Assembly: GCF_017591425.1 (NCBI RefSeq)
Contig: NW_024466512.1
Location: 13,085,001 to 13,149,000 of the forward strand
Reading direction: 5' to 3'
DNA length: 64,000 nucleotides
DNA from: Ochotona curzoniae
Lineage: Eukaryota > Chordata > Mammalia > Lagomorpha > Ochotonidae
The notes under the pieces were generated by a model. That model searched no databases. It saw only the letters and a list, made by a program, of their open reading frames with translations, and was not told where the DNA came from. Below, piece after piece: positions 23,109-35,070 of the stretch. The stretch's first letter is position 1. The number at the start of each line of letters is the position of its first letter. A program made the translations under genes and the position numbers.

Positions 23109-25246
23109 GTTGGCTCTGGAGAACCCTTATACATTTTTCATGTATTTTCTCCTTCCCAACAACTCAGATAAGATTACCAAGAGTCTCCGAAATAAATCAA
23201 AATCGGCGTGAGTCTTAGAAACCACACAATCTAATTCTTCCTTCACATTTTTTTCCCTACCCCCTAAATCTAGACATTACAGTTCCAGTCTTGGAACACA
23301 CAGCCAGACAAGAGCTAAAATGAAAGTCCAGATTTTAAATACTAGGAATTCAGGATTTCAGGCACACTGTTGGAGAATTTTCTTTTCAAAATATTTATCT
23401 TTTAGATAGCGAAAAATGAAAGAGAGACAATGAAAGAGGCATTCTGCCCAAAAGTCAAACCGGTAATATGGCAACATTTTTAATTACTGAGAGGGAAAAG
23501 TCCTCATACTTCTCTCATCTCATATTTCTTTATCACATATGTGTACAAACAATGACACTTAATAACCAATAGACAAAAGCCACCACTCAAACATGGCAAC
23601 AAGCAAACCCACATGCCCTTGGAGGAGCGTAGAGAGACTCAACATACTTCCAGATCCTGCTGACCAGCCTTAAGAACCGTAATTCCTATCTCTGAAGGTG
23701 ACGTAGCTTTGATGGAGACTAATAACACTGCAAATGTCATTCCAACGGCAAAGCAGAGGCCAAGAGAGTGTAATCGAGGGTCCCAAACAAGCACCGTTTT
23801 TATCTCTAAAGGCAAGTGTAAACAAATCCGATTCTTTCCCAAACGAGGATGCCTTCACTCACATGGCAAACGTATGCAATTTTTTGTTTCACATCATTTT
23901 TCAGCAAAGTAGCATGTGTGAATGACAAGACTGCATACACATGCGTGTGCACACACACACACACACGCCTACATATCCATTCAGGCAGGGAGAGATACAC
24001 GAGAACGGAGGTCAACGTCCTATAGCCAGCAAGTCTAGGTCATCAAGGCTACACCTGCTACCCTCCCTCTACCCATGTCACTTAGCCTGCCTGCTCTGAG
24101 CCAGCTGGAGTCACCAGGGATGTTGATGAAGTTTACCTGGGCTCCAACGACCTTGACTTAGGGAGAGAGAGACAAGGAACCAGACACAGCAAGCGAGCAT
24201 GGGTACTGAGGGACTTGTGCTCAGTACTCCTTCACACTCCCCTCCCTGGGGTCCTCACCCCACTCATCGGAAGCTCAGACAGATGAGAGGAACCTTCACC
24301 TCCCTGCCACTGTCCCCACTGCTAACCAGTTGTGTGGCCTGACTGCTGGGGACTCTGTGTGTCACATTACGCAGCTGGCAGCTGGGGGATCCCTCAGGTG
24401 TCCTCCAACAGGCTCCCATTCTGCAGGGCTGGTAGACACAGGAAAACATTCATTAGGTCCAAGTCTCTAAGACCAGAGGTAACGCACCAAGTTTCCTGGG
24501 TGTGGCTATTATATAATAAGAGGGTATGTGCAAGGGTAACAGGCAAGAAAGATTATTGTTACAAGATACATGGCTTTCATAGCCAAAGAAAAACATTTCC
24601 AGGATAAAGCATCATGAAGGGAATTTGTAGCATCATTCAAAACACACTGATTGCTTAAATCAAAACTATGCTGATCTGCATCTTTCCCCCTATGGGCCAG
24701 GGGGCTGGAGAGGCAGGCAGGACTGCTGACAAATACAGAGAAGTTGAAAATATGGCATCACACAAACAATGAAGGAAACTTGGGTACAAATCAGCTTTTT
24801 AATAAGAGTTAGAGTTATTTGAATAATTTTGCATAAAGGAGATACTTTTAGTTTCTAACTAACATCAACACTGAAAGGTCAGGGCTTGAAACCCTAAAGG
24901 TTTTGGCATGAAGGTAAGAAAGTAAAGTGATTCACTTTAATACTATCCAGACATGTGACAGGAGTCAAGGCATACACAAAATAAACAAGGAAAAAATACA
25001 GTTCTCAGGTGCCAAGCTGGAAGGTTAAATAAAATCCCCCGCACGGATACACTGGCCGATGCCAGGGCCTTGCTGGCATCTGTTTTCTGTGACATCCCTG
25101 AGGTTCACCGTGACTCAAACAGGTGCAAGGTGAAGTTTCTCCTATGACCACAAAGCCATATCCATGGACACTGCAGTCTATGTGCTGAGCTGGGCAGTCT
25201 TCTCAGACACCCAAGATGCCAACAAGCTCATAAAATCCATTCTGTT
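23109..25246. other. Mostly unique intron 4 sequence
   Basis: Short CA tract at 23949-23967. The segment 23385-23450 (TATTTATCTTTTAGATAGCG, then AGAGAGACAATG) may be the tail of a very old minus C-SINE. The stretch 24290-24370 faintly resembles MIR. Nothing else recognised. Confidence 0.4.
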
Positions 25247-25541
25247 GGGGCCAGCATCGTGATGCAGCTGGTAAGCCAGTGCCTTTAACATCAGCATCCC
25301 ATATGGTCGCCACTTTGTGTCTAGGTCACTTCACTTCAAATCCAGCTCTCTGCTTATGGCTTGGGAAAAGAGTGGAGGATGGCTCATGCTTGGATCCCTG
25401 CCACCTAATGGGAGACGCAGATGAAACTCCTGCTTCCTGGCTTCAGTCTGGGCCAGCTCTAGCCATTTGGAGCATGAACCAGTGGATGAAAATCTCTCTC
25501 TCTTTCCCTGTAATTCTTTCAAGTAAAATGATTTTTTTTAA
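25247..25541 (+). mobile_element. Old C-SINE, plus strand
   Basis: Starts GGGGCCAGCATCGTGATGCA, contains CATCCCATATGGTCGCC and GGGAGACGCAGATGAAACTC, and ends CAAGTAAAATGATTTTTTTTA. Full-length but diverged, with few CpGs left. Confidence 0.9.
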
Positions 25542-25790
25542 ATCCAAAACATAAACAGAGACTAATGAAAGACCTCATGCTGTCTATTTTGGAGGCAGGA
25601 AGCACTGCACCCCCTTGCCTGATCGGCAATGATCAGCAACGCAAACTATGCCAGGGTCCAACAACGACAGGTTACTTCTGGACCGAGCTCTGCTAACACG
25701 AGGCAGAGTCGTGTCACATACTGGGAACAGCACTGTGCAGACCCATGGAGCCCAAACCTGGAAGAAGGTCTAAATGGGTCAGCAATCTTC
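25542..25790. other. Unique sequence between SINEs
   Basis: No family recognised. Confidence 0.4.
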
Positions 25791-26106
25791 TTTTTATTAC
25801 AAAGTCAGATATACAGAGAGGAGGAGGAGAGACAGAGAGGAAGATCTTCCGTCCACTGATTCACTACCCAAGTGACTGCAACAGTCAGTAGTGCACCGAT
25901 CCAAAGCCAGGAACCAGGAACCTCTTCCGGGTCTCCCACACGGGTGCAGGGTCCCAAAGCCTTGGGCCGTCCTCGACTGCCCTCCCAGGCCACAAGCTGG
26001 GATCTGGATGGGAAGTGGAGCTGCCGGGATCAGAACCCGCACCCATATGGGATCCCGGGAGTGTTCAAGGAGAGGACTTTAGCTGTTAGGCCACGCCGCT
26101 GGGCCT
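25791..26106 (-). mobile_element. Young C-SINE, minus strand
   Basis: Antisense of the same family as the 18029 copy: tail TTTTTATTACAAAGTCAGAT, middle GAGGAAGATCTTCCGTCC, head ending CCACGCCGCTGGGCC. Target-site duplications CAATCTTCTT at 25783-25792 and 26111-26120 flank it. Low divergence. Confidence 0.95.
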
Positions 26107-26129
26107 CCAACAATCTTCTTAAAACCCAA

Positions 26130-26418
26130 TCTCGCACCCGCTGTGATGGCTCAATGGCTAAATTCTCGCCTTGCATGTGCGGGGATTTCATATGGGCTCC
26201 ACTTCCCATCCAGATCCCTGCTTGTAGCCTGGGAAAGCAATAGAGGATGGCTGAAAACCTGGGGACCCTGCACCCATGCAGGAGACCCAGCACAAATCCC
26301 TGGCTTCTGGCTCTGGATGGGCTCAGCTCTGGCTGTTGAGGCATTTGGGGGGCGCGAACCAGGGGAGAGATCTTTCTGCTTCTCCTTCTCTCTATAAATT
26401 TGATTTCTCTTTTTGATA

Positions 26419-26419
<1 letters not shown>
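26130..26419 (+). mobile_element. C-SINE, plus strand, with internal deletion
   Basis: Head CTCGCACCCGCTGTGATGGC leads to TCGCCTTGCATGTGCGGGGA, but the B-box segment is missing, so Pol III transcription is unlikely. The body continues to ATAAATTTGATTTCTC and runs into the CA tract. It is in inverted orientation to the copy only 24 bp away. Confidence 0.9.

Positions 26420-26471
<52 letters not shown>
26420..26471. repeat. (AC)26 microsatellite at the SINE tail
   Basis: Perfect 52-bp AC run starting where the SINE A-tail is expected. Confidence 0.95.
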
Positions 26472-26472
<1 letters not shown>

Positions 26473-26639
26473 TTAAATGAAACAAAACTAAGGACCCCAA
26501 CCTGCTCCCATGGAGGAGCTGGTGGGGGTGGGGCTCTCCTTACAGTGGAGGAAACTGACACTGCTTTGCTGGTGGATCAACTGCTTCCTCACCCCCTCTC
26601 TCAAGTGGAATCAAGTGTTTTAAAATGCAAATAACAGGT

Positions 26640-27000
26640 TTCTAGAACAACCCTGGAAATGTTTTCATAATTCACATCTTGTTAGCCACAGGAACCCCAA
26701 TTACTTTTCCTCTTTTCTCATGTCTACTAACCAATTATTAGCATTAGATAATCCCATACTATTTTCTGCTAATGTGTTCCCTGACAACATCAAACTCCAG
26801 AGGGCCTGCATGGTGCAATAACTGAATGGTTGTGCAAACAAAGGCTAATTTATGTGAAAATGTTATTTAAACCTTCCTGGGTGTTTATGAAAACAAACAG
26901 TTTTGGGTTGAGCTGTTCCACAGATGCTAAATTAATCCCATAAAAATGTATTCAACTGAATGGATTCAGTAAAAAAGAAAAAATACTGACCAGACATTAG
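26640..27000. promoter_or_regulatory. AT-rich repeat-free block; candidate intronic enhancer
   Basis: No repeats. Dense homeodomain-like cores (CCAATTACTT, AACCAATTATTAG, GCTAAATTAATCCC), plus an overlapping forkhead GCAAACA (26834-26840) and SOX/TCF ACAAAGG (26838-26844). Call rests on motif density and lack of repeats only; conservation was not tested. Confidence 0.3.
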
Positions 27001-28510
27001 GAAAGAAGGAATCACCCTGGAAGGCCACAAATACTCAGAAACGATTGATGGCCTGAGTCAGGCTCAGTGTGAGTATGCAACAGAAAACCTGGGGACAGTG
27101 TCATTCACTAACACTCTCCATTCCAAGATGTACCCACCCCCTAGGATGAACCCCACTAATATCAAACCCGGCGGTAGACAGTTTCAGCCACTGTCAACAG
27201 CAGAGGGCAGGGACATCTGTGACCGCCCTGTCATGGCACTGAGGCCAGAAGTGCAGGCTTCTTGCCAAGGCCTGACCGACCTAGGCCGGCTGCTCTCAGT
27301 AGCTTGGTACCGGTGGCTTCTTAGCTGGAGCAGGAGAACAAGACTCTGTGCCACCCAAGCCTCAGGGGACTATCTCCTTCAACTCTAAACATTTAAACGG
27401 CTGTGGGGAAAGATCAGGCTAACAAGATGTCTTGTGTGGTAGTGGGTATGAGTGGTTGTGAATCCGTAAGGCACTAAGACCACCATCCATGAACTGCAGG
27501 CGTCCACCTCTTCTTCCTGCCCTTTCTTCCCATCAGTTAAAGATGTGTTGGTACCTGCCCAGCTGAGGCTCCGGGACCTTGCACTCTTACTTGGCTGCTA
27601 GGAGACAATTCAACAGAATGTAAAACCCAGCAGAAAGTGCTCCCCTCGGGTCCTGCAGACCTAACATGAGGGCTGAGGCGATCCCCTAGCCCTCACAGCC
27701 CATACCCTTCAGGCAACAGTGATGGACAGAGGACTGTTGAGTAGGGAACATGCTGAGTAAACTTCCAAGTCCTGGCACACCCCGGAGGTCCCTTTTCCAT
27801 TGTGTAAGGTGATAACCAGCTCCATCCATGCAGTCTAGCAGGAACAACCACTAAAGAATTCCACTCTTCCTCGAAAAGTTTCTCCTTGGAGCATATTCAT
27901 GCTGCAAACATCCCAGGAAGCCTTGATCAGAGCTGAGTGCAGACTCCGAGTCTACTCAGAGTGCAGAAACTGCCCCCAGCCGCGTCCACCGCCATGCGGG
28001 CAGGAGCCAGTGCAGCATCTTTCTATCTTCTGAGTGCAAGCACACCTGGGCCGCTGAGCAGTTACAAGAGGCAAACACAACAGCCTCAACTGAAGCAGAG
28101 GAAGAAAACGAAACACAGAAGGGCTCCCAACCACCATCCTCTGGGAGCCACGGAAGCGGGACTGTCTTAGCTTCCAAGATGAAGAGCAAGGCATGGGACA
28201 GAATGCCTTCAACCTTGGCACACCTACAGGAAGCCAAAGCACAGAGGATTTCTGGCATTGCTGAGCTGAAGTGCTCAGTGTGTCGGAGGGCTCCTGACCC
28301 CTTGGGCAACCTTAATCCATTCTAGATCTGGTAAGGCTCTGGGATGGATCCACCACTGCCATATGCGTGCTACGTACACACTCAGAAACCTTGGCTGCGT
28401 AATGGTCAACAATATTAATGTTTTTCAAACATAAACCAACTATGGAACTAGCCTAAAGCTTCCTGAATTCTGAAGTTCAGCATCAATTCAATCAATAAAA
28501 TGTAATATAT
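27001..28510. other. Unique intron 4 sequence
   Basis: Nothing recognised. Frames around 27937-28309 overlap on both strands and have no known domain. Confidence 0.45.
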
Positions 28511-28815
28511 CCCAGGGCCAGGGTTCTGGTGCAGGAGTCAAGCCTCCACTTATGATGCCAGAATCTCATTTGGGGGTGCTGATTCAAATCCTGGCTGCTC
28601 TACTTCCAATCCAGCTTCCCAATGTGTGTAGGAAAGCAGCAGAAGATGGCTCAAGTGCTTGGGCCCCTGATGTCCACATGAGAGAACCAAATGGGAGTTC
28701 TTGGCTCCTGGTTTCACCCTGGCCAGGATTCGGCTGTAGTAGTCATTTGGGGAATAAAAACAATGATGAAAGATAACCTTTCTGTTGCTCTGCTTTTTGA
28801 AAAAGACAAATCCTT
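28511..28815 (+). mobile_element. Old C-SINE, plus strand
   Basis: Starts GGGCCAGGGTTCTGGTGCAG, passes through ATGATGCCAGAATCTCATTTGG and GAAAGCAGCAGAAGATGGC, and ends near AAAAGACAAATCCTTTT. Diverged full-length copy. Confidence 0.85.
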
Positions 28816-28830
28816 TTAAATTAATGTGGG

Positions 28831-29215
28831 CTATTCCTACAATGGAATATTATTCAGCCATAAAAAGTAACAATATAGGATGTAATGCGGACTAATGTTG
28901 AACACACTACACTAAGTGAGAGCAGTCAGAGAGAACTTCTCACTGTATGATGTCACACATGTGCCAAATGCCCAGAACAGACAAATCCACAGCAACAGAA
29001 ACTAGATTGACAGTCGCCCTGGGTTGGGGGACGTGGCGACAGCGAGGAAAATGGGAAATGATAGCTAGGGTACAGAGGTTGTTTGGGGCATGATAAAAAC
29101 AGATTGTGGGAATGGTTACACAATTCTGCAAACAGACTTGGGGGTGGGGGGGAAACTAACTTGTACACTTTCACTGAGTGACCTGTATCAACCGCAGACA
29201 AATCTGTGGCTTTTA
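28831..29215 (+). mobile_element. L1M-type LINE 3' end
   Basis: CAATGGAATATTATTCAGCC and CACTAAGTGAGAGCAGTCAG, then GGTTACACAATTCTGCAAAC and CTTGTACACTTTCACTGAGT, follow the end of ORF2/3'UTR of old mammalian L1M elements. No open frame remains. 5'-truncated. Confidence 0.8.
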
Positions 29216-32200
29216 TTTTTTTAAACTGATGTCTAAGCTGATGTAATCGCCACTAATATCTGTGTAACTGCTTCGTGTCTCGATTCTGATCACACTTTAT
29301 CGGGGTGCGGGGGAAATACGCAGCTCTGGAAAACACACAAGAGGGAAATGGCCGGTCCGACCTTCCATTTCCACAGGCCGCGGGCGGGGGCCAGGGTGAG
29401 GAGCGCAGATGATGGGGAAGGATGGGAGGGACCATGTCCCGCTCGTTTCAGATGTTCAGACACACAGACAGCAGGGTCCCATGGACAGTGACAGACAGTG
29501 GACGACAATGGGATACAATTGTCAACAGCCTATAATGCAGGTTAAACAATTTAGCTAGGAAACCAAGGTGGGCGGGGGCGGGGGGGAAGCACCCCTTTAG
29601 TCGCTATCTGATGGGGTGAAAACACAGCCAATTAGATGTGTCCATATAATTTTCACATCAAACATCCTGTGCCCCCCAGGCGACCGATGGCAGTGCTTGC
29701 TGTAGATTTTCCCAAGCTTTCAAGAGCAGTGACAGCCCTCTTCAGCAACGCCATTTAACATCACAGAAGGTCAAGGTGGGAGCCACAAACACTTGCTTTT
29801 CTTAATTTACACCTTTCATTGACTTGCCCAGAAGCGTCAAGGAGCAGCCACGAAATCTATGATGTACTGTCAACAGTTCCTTTTAAGAACCAGATTTACA
29901 AAGCAAAATGCAAAATCCTACACGGTGATCTGGAGCTGTACCTTTAAGAAAAAAGAGACAAAAAAGCAAAACCAAAACTTTGGTGTTCTGAAAGAAACAA
30001 GATGAGGTTTGGGTTAGGTCTCTCCTGTGTTTTTTTTTTGGGGGGGGGGAGCATTTGTTTAATTAGTCGGTTAAAAAAAAAAGACCACTAGGTAAGTGGA
30101 AAATTAGAATTTTGAGAGATGCAAGCAAAATGACTTCACTCTCTCTCGTGCTGGTCAGGTTGGATCTAAACCCACTGCCAGATCCTAGTAAACAAAACAC
30201 AACTCAGGGGCGGGCAGCCGTCCTTCGCCCCACCAGCTTTCCCATCCCCCTGCCTACATAGTTCTAATTAATCCTTTCCTTTTTTTTCCTTTTAAAAATA
30301 CTACATATGGCATAGTATATAGTACATTAACATTTTTTAAGCACATAAAGTAATTGGCAATGTTAAAAAAAAAAGCTTAAAAGACACCCTTGTGATGTGG
30401 GATGTCTCTGAAATCCAGTCTTACATGCTGTAGTTAATATTCTTCTTCGTTCAGTAAACACTTGAAGCAAGGGTTCTCACCCTGGCACGTGCTGATGATT
30501 GATGCCTGGTGGTAGGAGTTTGCCCTGGCAGCAGCCATGGCCTCTTCCCCCATAAGTGACATGGCAGCCCCTGCCAACTTGGGCAGCCAAATCAGACCCA
30601 GCTCTCTCTCTGGGAGACAGAATTTCCCCAGTTGGAAACCACTGAGTTCATTGTTGCCTGGGGCATGTATTGGATGGATCAGGCCCTCGCCCAGCAAAGT
30701 ACCTGGATTACAGTAGCAGCAGCAGCAACACAGCTACCAAGTCCAGAATCCAGGTGCTCCACAGAGACCGTGGGCAGATCCAGCCATGGCAGGGCACAGT
30801 GCAAACACACCCCCTGCACCAGAGTGACTTGCTGGCAGCCTTCAGCAAGCTGCCTTAGTGCCCCAAGCCACAACCCTGCAGGGATCCCCAGTGCCTTCGG
30901 GGACAGGCTCAGTACTAGCATAGGATGTGGAGGGGTAGAGGAAGAGTGCCAGATGTGTTAGGTCTCTAAAATCGCACGCCTTTTGGCAATCAGCTAATCC
31001 ATAACAGAGAGCCAACAGCCGCATAAGAAAACTCACCTACCCCCTTTCTCCGGGTAGGGAGACTGGCGACAGCAAGTTGGCAGAACAACGATGTTTTTAT
31101 CGCTGATCTCCCCAAAGAAAGTAATCCAAAGTACAAAATATTAAATTGGGCCCAAGTCTCACTCATAAATCCAGAATGTTTTGCCCGAATCCAAGAAGGC
31201 AAAAGACCCAAGATAATGGTCATTCCCACAGAAGTGAGGTGCTTTCCACTACACTCTCACTGGCCTTCCCTAAACCACCAAGTGCTAGCAGCCTCTCACA
31301 CAGCAGTCAGGGCCAGCGTGCAGGTGACTGGCAAAATACACAGACAGGAGGGCCCCAGGCCCCACAGAGGACCACGGCCCTTCTGCACCAGACAGGGAAA
31401 CGCTCCAGTGTGTCATAGGCATTGGGGTGTGGCTTGTTTTCTGGACGCGGTGCCGGCTTCTCGCGCTGGGAGCCGTCCAGGCCCCAAGGCAGCGGGGCCC
31501 GGCAGTCTGGCAGGGTGACTCACAGGGAAGTCCTGCAGGTTGGGAGAACAGGAGCAGGAAGCACTTCTCCAGGGAAGAGTCGAGAAAACCTTTACAACTC
31601 TTTCCTGATCATGAATGTCCAGGCTTCCAGAGCTGACGACGCCCAGATGACAAGCCAGCATATCTGTCCCCGAGGATCAGGGTGCAGAAGCTCACCTGCA
31701 ACCTACTAGGATGCTCACTCAAAAGAACCAAACCAAATTGAACTAAACGCCACATGGCCCATGCCACACCCCAGGACCTAAGGGCTCAGCCCTGTGCAAA
31801 CCTGGCTACCAACACCCTGGGGGTGGATCACTGCCACCTCTGTGTCCTCGGGCATTGGAGCTGTTGAAACGCCAGGGCTGGGTTTGTGCCTTAGCACGTT
31901 AACCTCTAGATTTATTAAGAACCTGGGTATCTGTGGCCATCCCATTCCTCCCTACAAATCAGCAAAGGTCTTAGAGCAGTGTGAGACACGTGGGGAAGCT
32001 CACAGCTTCTTTCTTCTCTTGCATGCAGGAAAAATACACTGCTAGAGGCAGAGGCCAGAACCAAGGCAGACAGCACCCTCACCATGGCACCTGCTCTCAC
32101 CCCAATAAAAACTTGTCCTAACTCATCGCCAGCTTCATGAGCATGACCAAGATTTGTGTTGTTTCCATTTGGTTAAGTCTTTAGAAGCTAGCACATTATC

Positions 32201-32250
32201 AGACCAGCGCTTCCCCAAAGTTATTAATACCGATGGATAGGGAAAAGGGA
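29216..32250. other. Unique intron 4 sequence, 3 kb
   Basis: G-rich stretch at 29570-29588 and a T10G10 junction at 30030-30049. The part 29640-30400 is AT-rich, repeat-free and contains a nuclear-receptor-like AAGGTCAAGGT near 29768. A short AGC run lies at about 30711-30725. No exon recognised. Confidence 0.4.
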
Positions 32251-32522
32251 GATAGTGTTGTGACATAGCACATAAAGCCACCGCCTGTGATGCCAGCCTC
32301 ACCTTAGGGGTGTTGATTTGTGCCCTGGCCCTGTGAATGATCTGGGCAAAGTAGCAGAAGATGATCCATGTGTTTGGGTTCCTGTGCCCGGTGAAGTTTC
32401 TAATTCCTGACTTCAGCGTGATTCAACCCTGGTTGTGGAGGCCACTTGGGGAATGAATCAACAATTGGAAGAGCTGTCATTCTCTGTAACTCTAACTTTC
32501 AAATAAATAAATAAATCTTTTA
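32251..32522 (+). mobile_element. Old C-SINE, plus strand
   Basis: GTGTTGTGACATAGCACATA to TTTCAAATAAATAAATAAATC, with the internal block AGTAGCAGAAGATGATCC. The A-rich tail (AATAAATAAATAAATC) is well preserved although the body is diverged. Confidence 0.85.
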
Positions 32523-33230
32523 CAAACAAACAAAAAGGAGCAATGGGAAGAGCTTTCTCCATGCGAAGCACTGCTGGCAGTACTGGTGGGACATGTCATT
32601 CCACTCACCTCCAGTTCTGAGCCCTGAGCCCTCCCTGACCCAAAGGAATCCAGCCTGTCGCAACGGCAGCAAAGTCCTTCCACATGTGCACAATGGTGTT
32701 TGCACCATCCCCATGCTCAGGGTTCCCAAAGCGCCAGGCCAGCCAACAGGCCGACGTGCCCGTGGCAGGCAGCTCACACTGCAGCTCGGCCTGTTTCAGT
32801 TCAAGCACCAGCTAGGTTTGGTCCCCTGCCCAGTTCCAACACTGTGCTAACATTCCTGACAGCTGCTGCCCAGGACAGAAAAGAAATTCCTTCCTTCACA
32901 GCATGAATAAGGGGAGAACAGTGGAGGGAGGAGGGTATGGAGGTGAGAAACAAGCCAACCCAATACCACACAGGACACCTCTCCACACAGCCTCTCAGGG
33001 CAGGAGTTTCTACGGAGGTGAGGACAGAGTTCTTATCCCCTCAGAGCTTGGAGGTGCCAGGGACTACAGGGGAAGAGCCCCCATCAACCTGGAGGTGGTA
33101 TAGCTAACAGCATAGAGAACCTAGGAAACAGAGAGCACGGAGTCCCAAGAGGCCAAGGCCAAAAGGATAGCTGGTCATGTCGCCAGCAGTCTCTTGTTTT
33201 GTTAAGTAGTCATACACAGTATACAGCTTC
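32523..33230. other. Unique intron 4 sequence
   Basis: AAAC-type simple sequence at 32520-32535 belongs to the SINE tail. Nothing else recognised. The 67-codon minus frame at 32605-32808 has mixed composition but matches no family I know. Confidence 0.4.
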
Positions 33231-33440
33231 ACTGACCCAGGCTGTCCTTAATAGGCAAATCTGTAGAAACAGATGACACATTTTTAGGCAGCTAGAACTG
33301 GGGTTGTTGGAAGAAGCAGAGACTGACAGCTTGTGGACATGGAGGCTCAGTGGGTTGTACAATTCCCTGGTTATACTACAACCCCGAGCTGTGCACTCTA
33401 AATGGATGAGCGGGATGGGAGATGCATGACAATTCAATCA
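33231..33440 (+). mobile_element. L1M-type LINE 3'UTR fragment
   Basis: GCAAATCTGTAGAAACAGAT, then a diverged GGTTATACTACAACCCCGAG, then CTGTGCACTCTAAATGGATGA parallel the L1M 3'UTR series ending in the TTGTACACTTTAAA-like motif. Confidence 0.7.
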
Positions 33441-34494
33441 AGCATTGAGTCAAGAAAGAAGCAGGCTCTGTGCTGTAGCCACAGCATGCACAGCTTTAAC
33501 CTGCCCTCGCTGAGAATTCCCCTTACATAGTATTTCTTGGATGCCAAGTAGTAGGCACCTGGAAGGTGCTTTTCAATGAAATCTTGAGGCTTAGATGGCA
33601 CGTGTGGGACAGTAGCATCTACTCCCCAGAGTCACGGGGACTAAACATAAAGACAGAAGGAAAGAGCTTAGTACAGAATGGCACTCACCATGTACCCATT
33701 GGACAAGCTCAGCTTTAACCCCAACCACAAAAGATGCTTCTGCAGGGACCCATGATTTTACAAATGCAGCATGCAGCCCATACTGCAGGCTTCTATTGCA
33801 CCAGAAGGCCTGAGTCACAGACGGGCCACTGCGAAGAGCCAGGGAAGAACCCCAAGGACATGTTAATGGGAAGGTGGCGTCCATGACCAGCTCATAGCTT
33901 CAGCACACACAAGGGAAAGGAGGACACGGGATCTGGCAGACAGCTGACAAAATGCTAGGAGCTTCATAGTGCTTACTTACAGTTAGACCAACCATACCTG
34001 AATTAGTTTCAAGCTAGTCTCAGTTATCCCCTCAGTGTTTTGGCACGTGATTCACCAGGAGCCTGCCTTTCATGACCTCCACTCCTCTTCGCCTCACTGA
34101 TTGGCTCAGAAATGGCACCTGAAGCAAGGCCAATCAATGAGCACCCTGCCCTGGAAGGTTTTTCTGAGTTAATGGTTGGGATCCACCAATCTCCAGCTGA
34201 GGTTAAGAGCTCCTGACCCAACCCATTCTCCAGACCTTTCTACCTAACAGTTGCTGGAAAAGAAAAGATAGGGAACACAAGCCTCTCATGGCAGGTCAGG
34301 CATCCCCAAGGTAAAGTCCACCTCCGCCATTTGCAGAACATGAGACTCAAGAATACCCTGTTCTAATGGACTTTGTTCAGGGTGGGTTCCTGATAACCAT
34401 CATCACCAACTACTAGCTGTATATCCAGTCTCTCAATGGGGGGGAGGGGCACAGGGAAAAGAATCTGTCAACATTTTCTTTAAAAACAAGAAAA
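33441..34494. other. Unique intron 4 sequence
   Basis: Nothing recognised. G run at about 34438-34444. Confidence 0.45.
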
Positions 34495-34770
34495 AGTACA
34501 TTTATTTGAAAGCCAAAGTTAGAGAAAGAGGGAAAGAAAGACCTTCCATCCACTGGTTCACTATCCAAATGGCAACAACCATCAGGGGTAAGCCAGCAGC
34601 CAGGGCTTCCTCTGGGTCTCCCATGCGGGTAGAGAAGCCCAAGCACTAGGGCCATCTTCCACTGCTTCCCAGGTGCACTAGTGAGGAGCTGGTTCAGAAA
34701 TGCAGTAATCACAATTTCAACCAGCATCCATGAGATGACGGTGTTGCAGGGGGTAGTTTAACCCTTTTTG
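34495..34770 (-). mobile_element. Old C-SINE, minus strand
   Basis: GTACATTTATTTGAAAGCCA, GACCTTCCATCCACTGGTTC, and GGGTCTCCCATGCGGGTAGA are antisense C-SINE blocks. The tRNA-like head near 34750 is strongly decayed. Confidence 0.85.
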
Positions 34771-34989
34771 CCACAATGTCTGTGAGGTTTTTAAAGAGAA
34801 TGCAGGGATTCAGAGAACAAGTGAAGAAATGCGATGGTTCTCAAAGACTACTAGGGTCTCTCTTCTTAATCTGTTTACCATTTTGTAGTCATAGCCCCAA
34901 AAACATATCTTGTCCCTTTCTAAAAAGACGATCATATGCAACTCCCCCGCCGTTGATGCCACAGTTATCGTCTTCTTCAAATTTCTGAC

Positions 34990-35070
34990 ACATGAGGCAA
35001 AATGGGCCAAGACTCACTCAAGGTCACACAACCAGTTTCTAGCCAGAATAAGACAAGGACTCCAGGGCTC
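34990..35070 (-). mobile_element. MIR fragment, minus strand
   Basis: AAAATGGGCCAAGACTCACT, then CAAGGTCACACAACCAGTTT, then the decayed B-box region, in antisense MIR order. Confidence 0.75.

Noticed and set aside
31430..31520. GC-rich, CpG-containing stretch considered as an alternative promoter
   Set aside because: Less than 100 bp long, no initiator or TATA context, too small for a CpG island.
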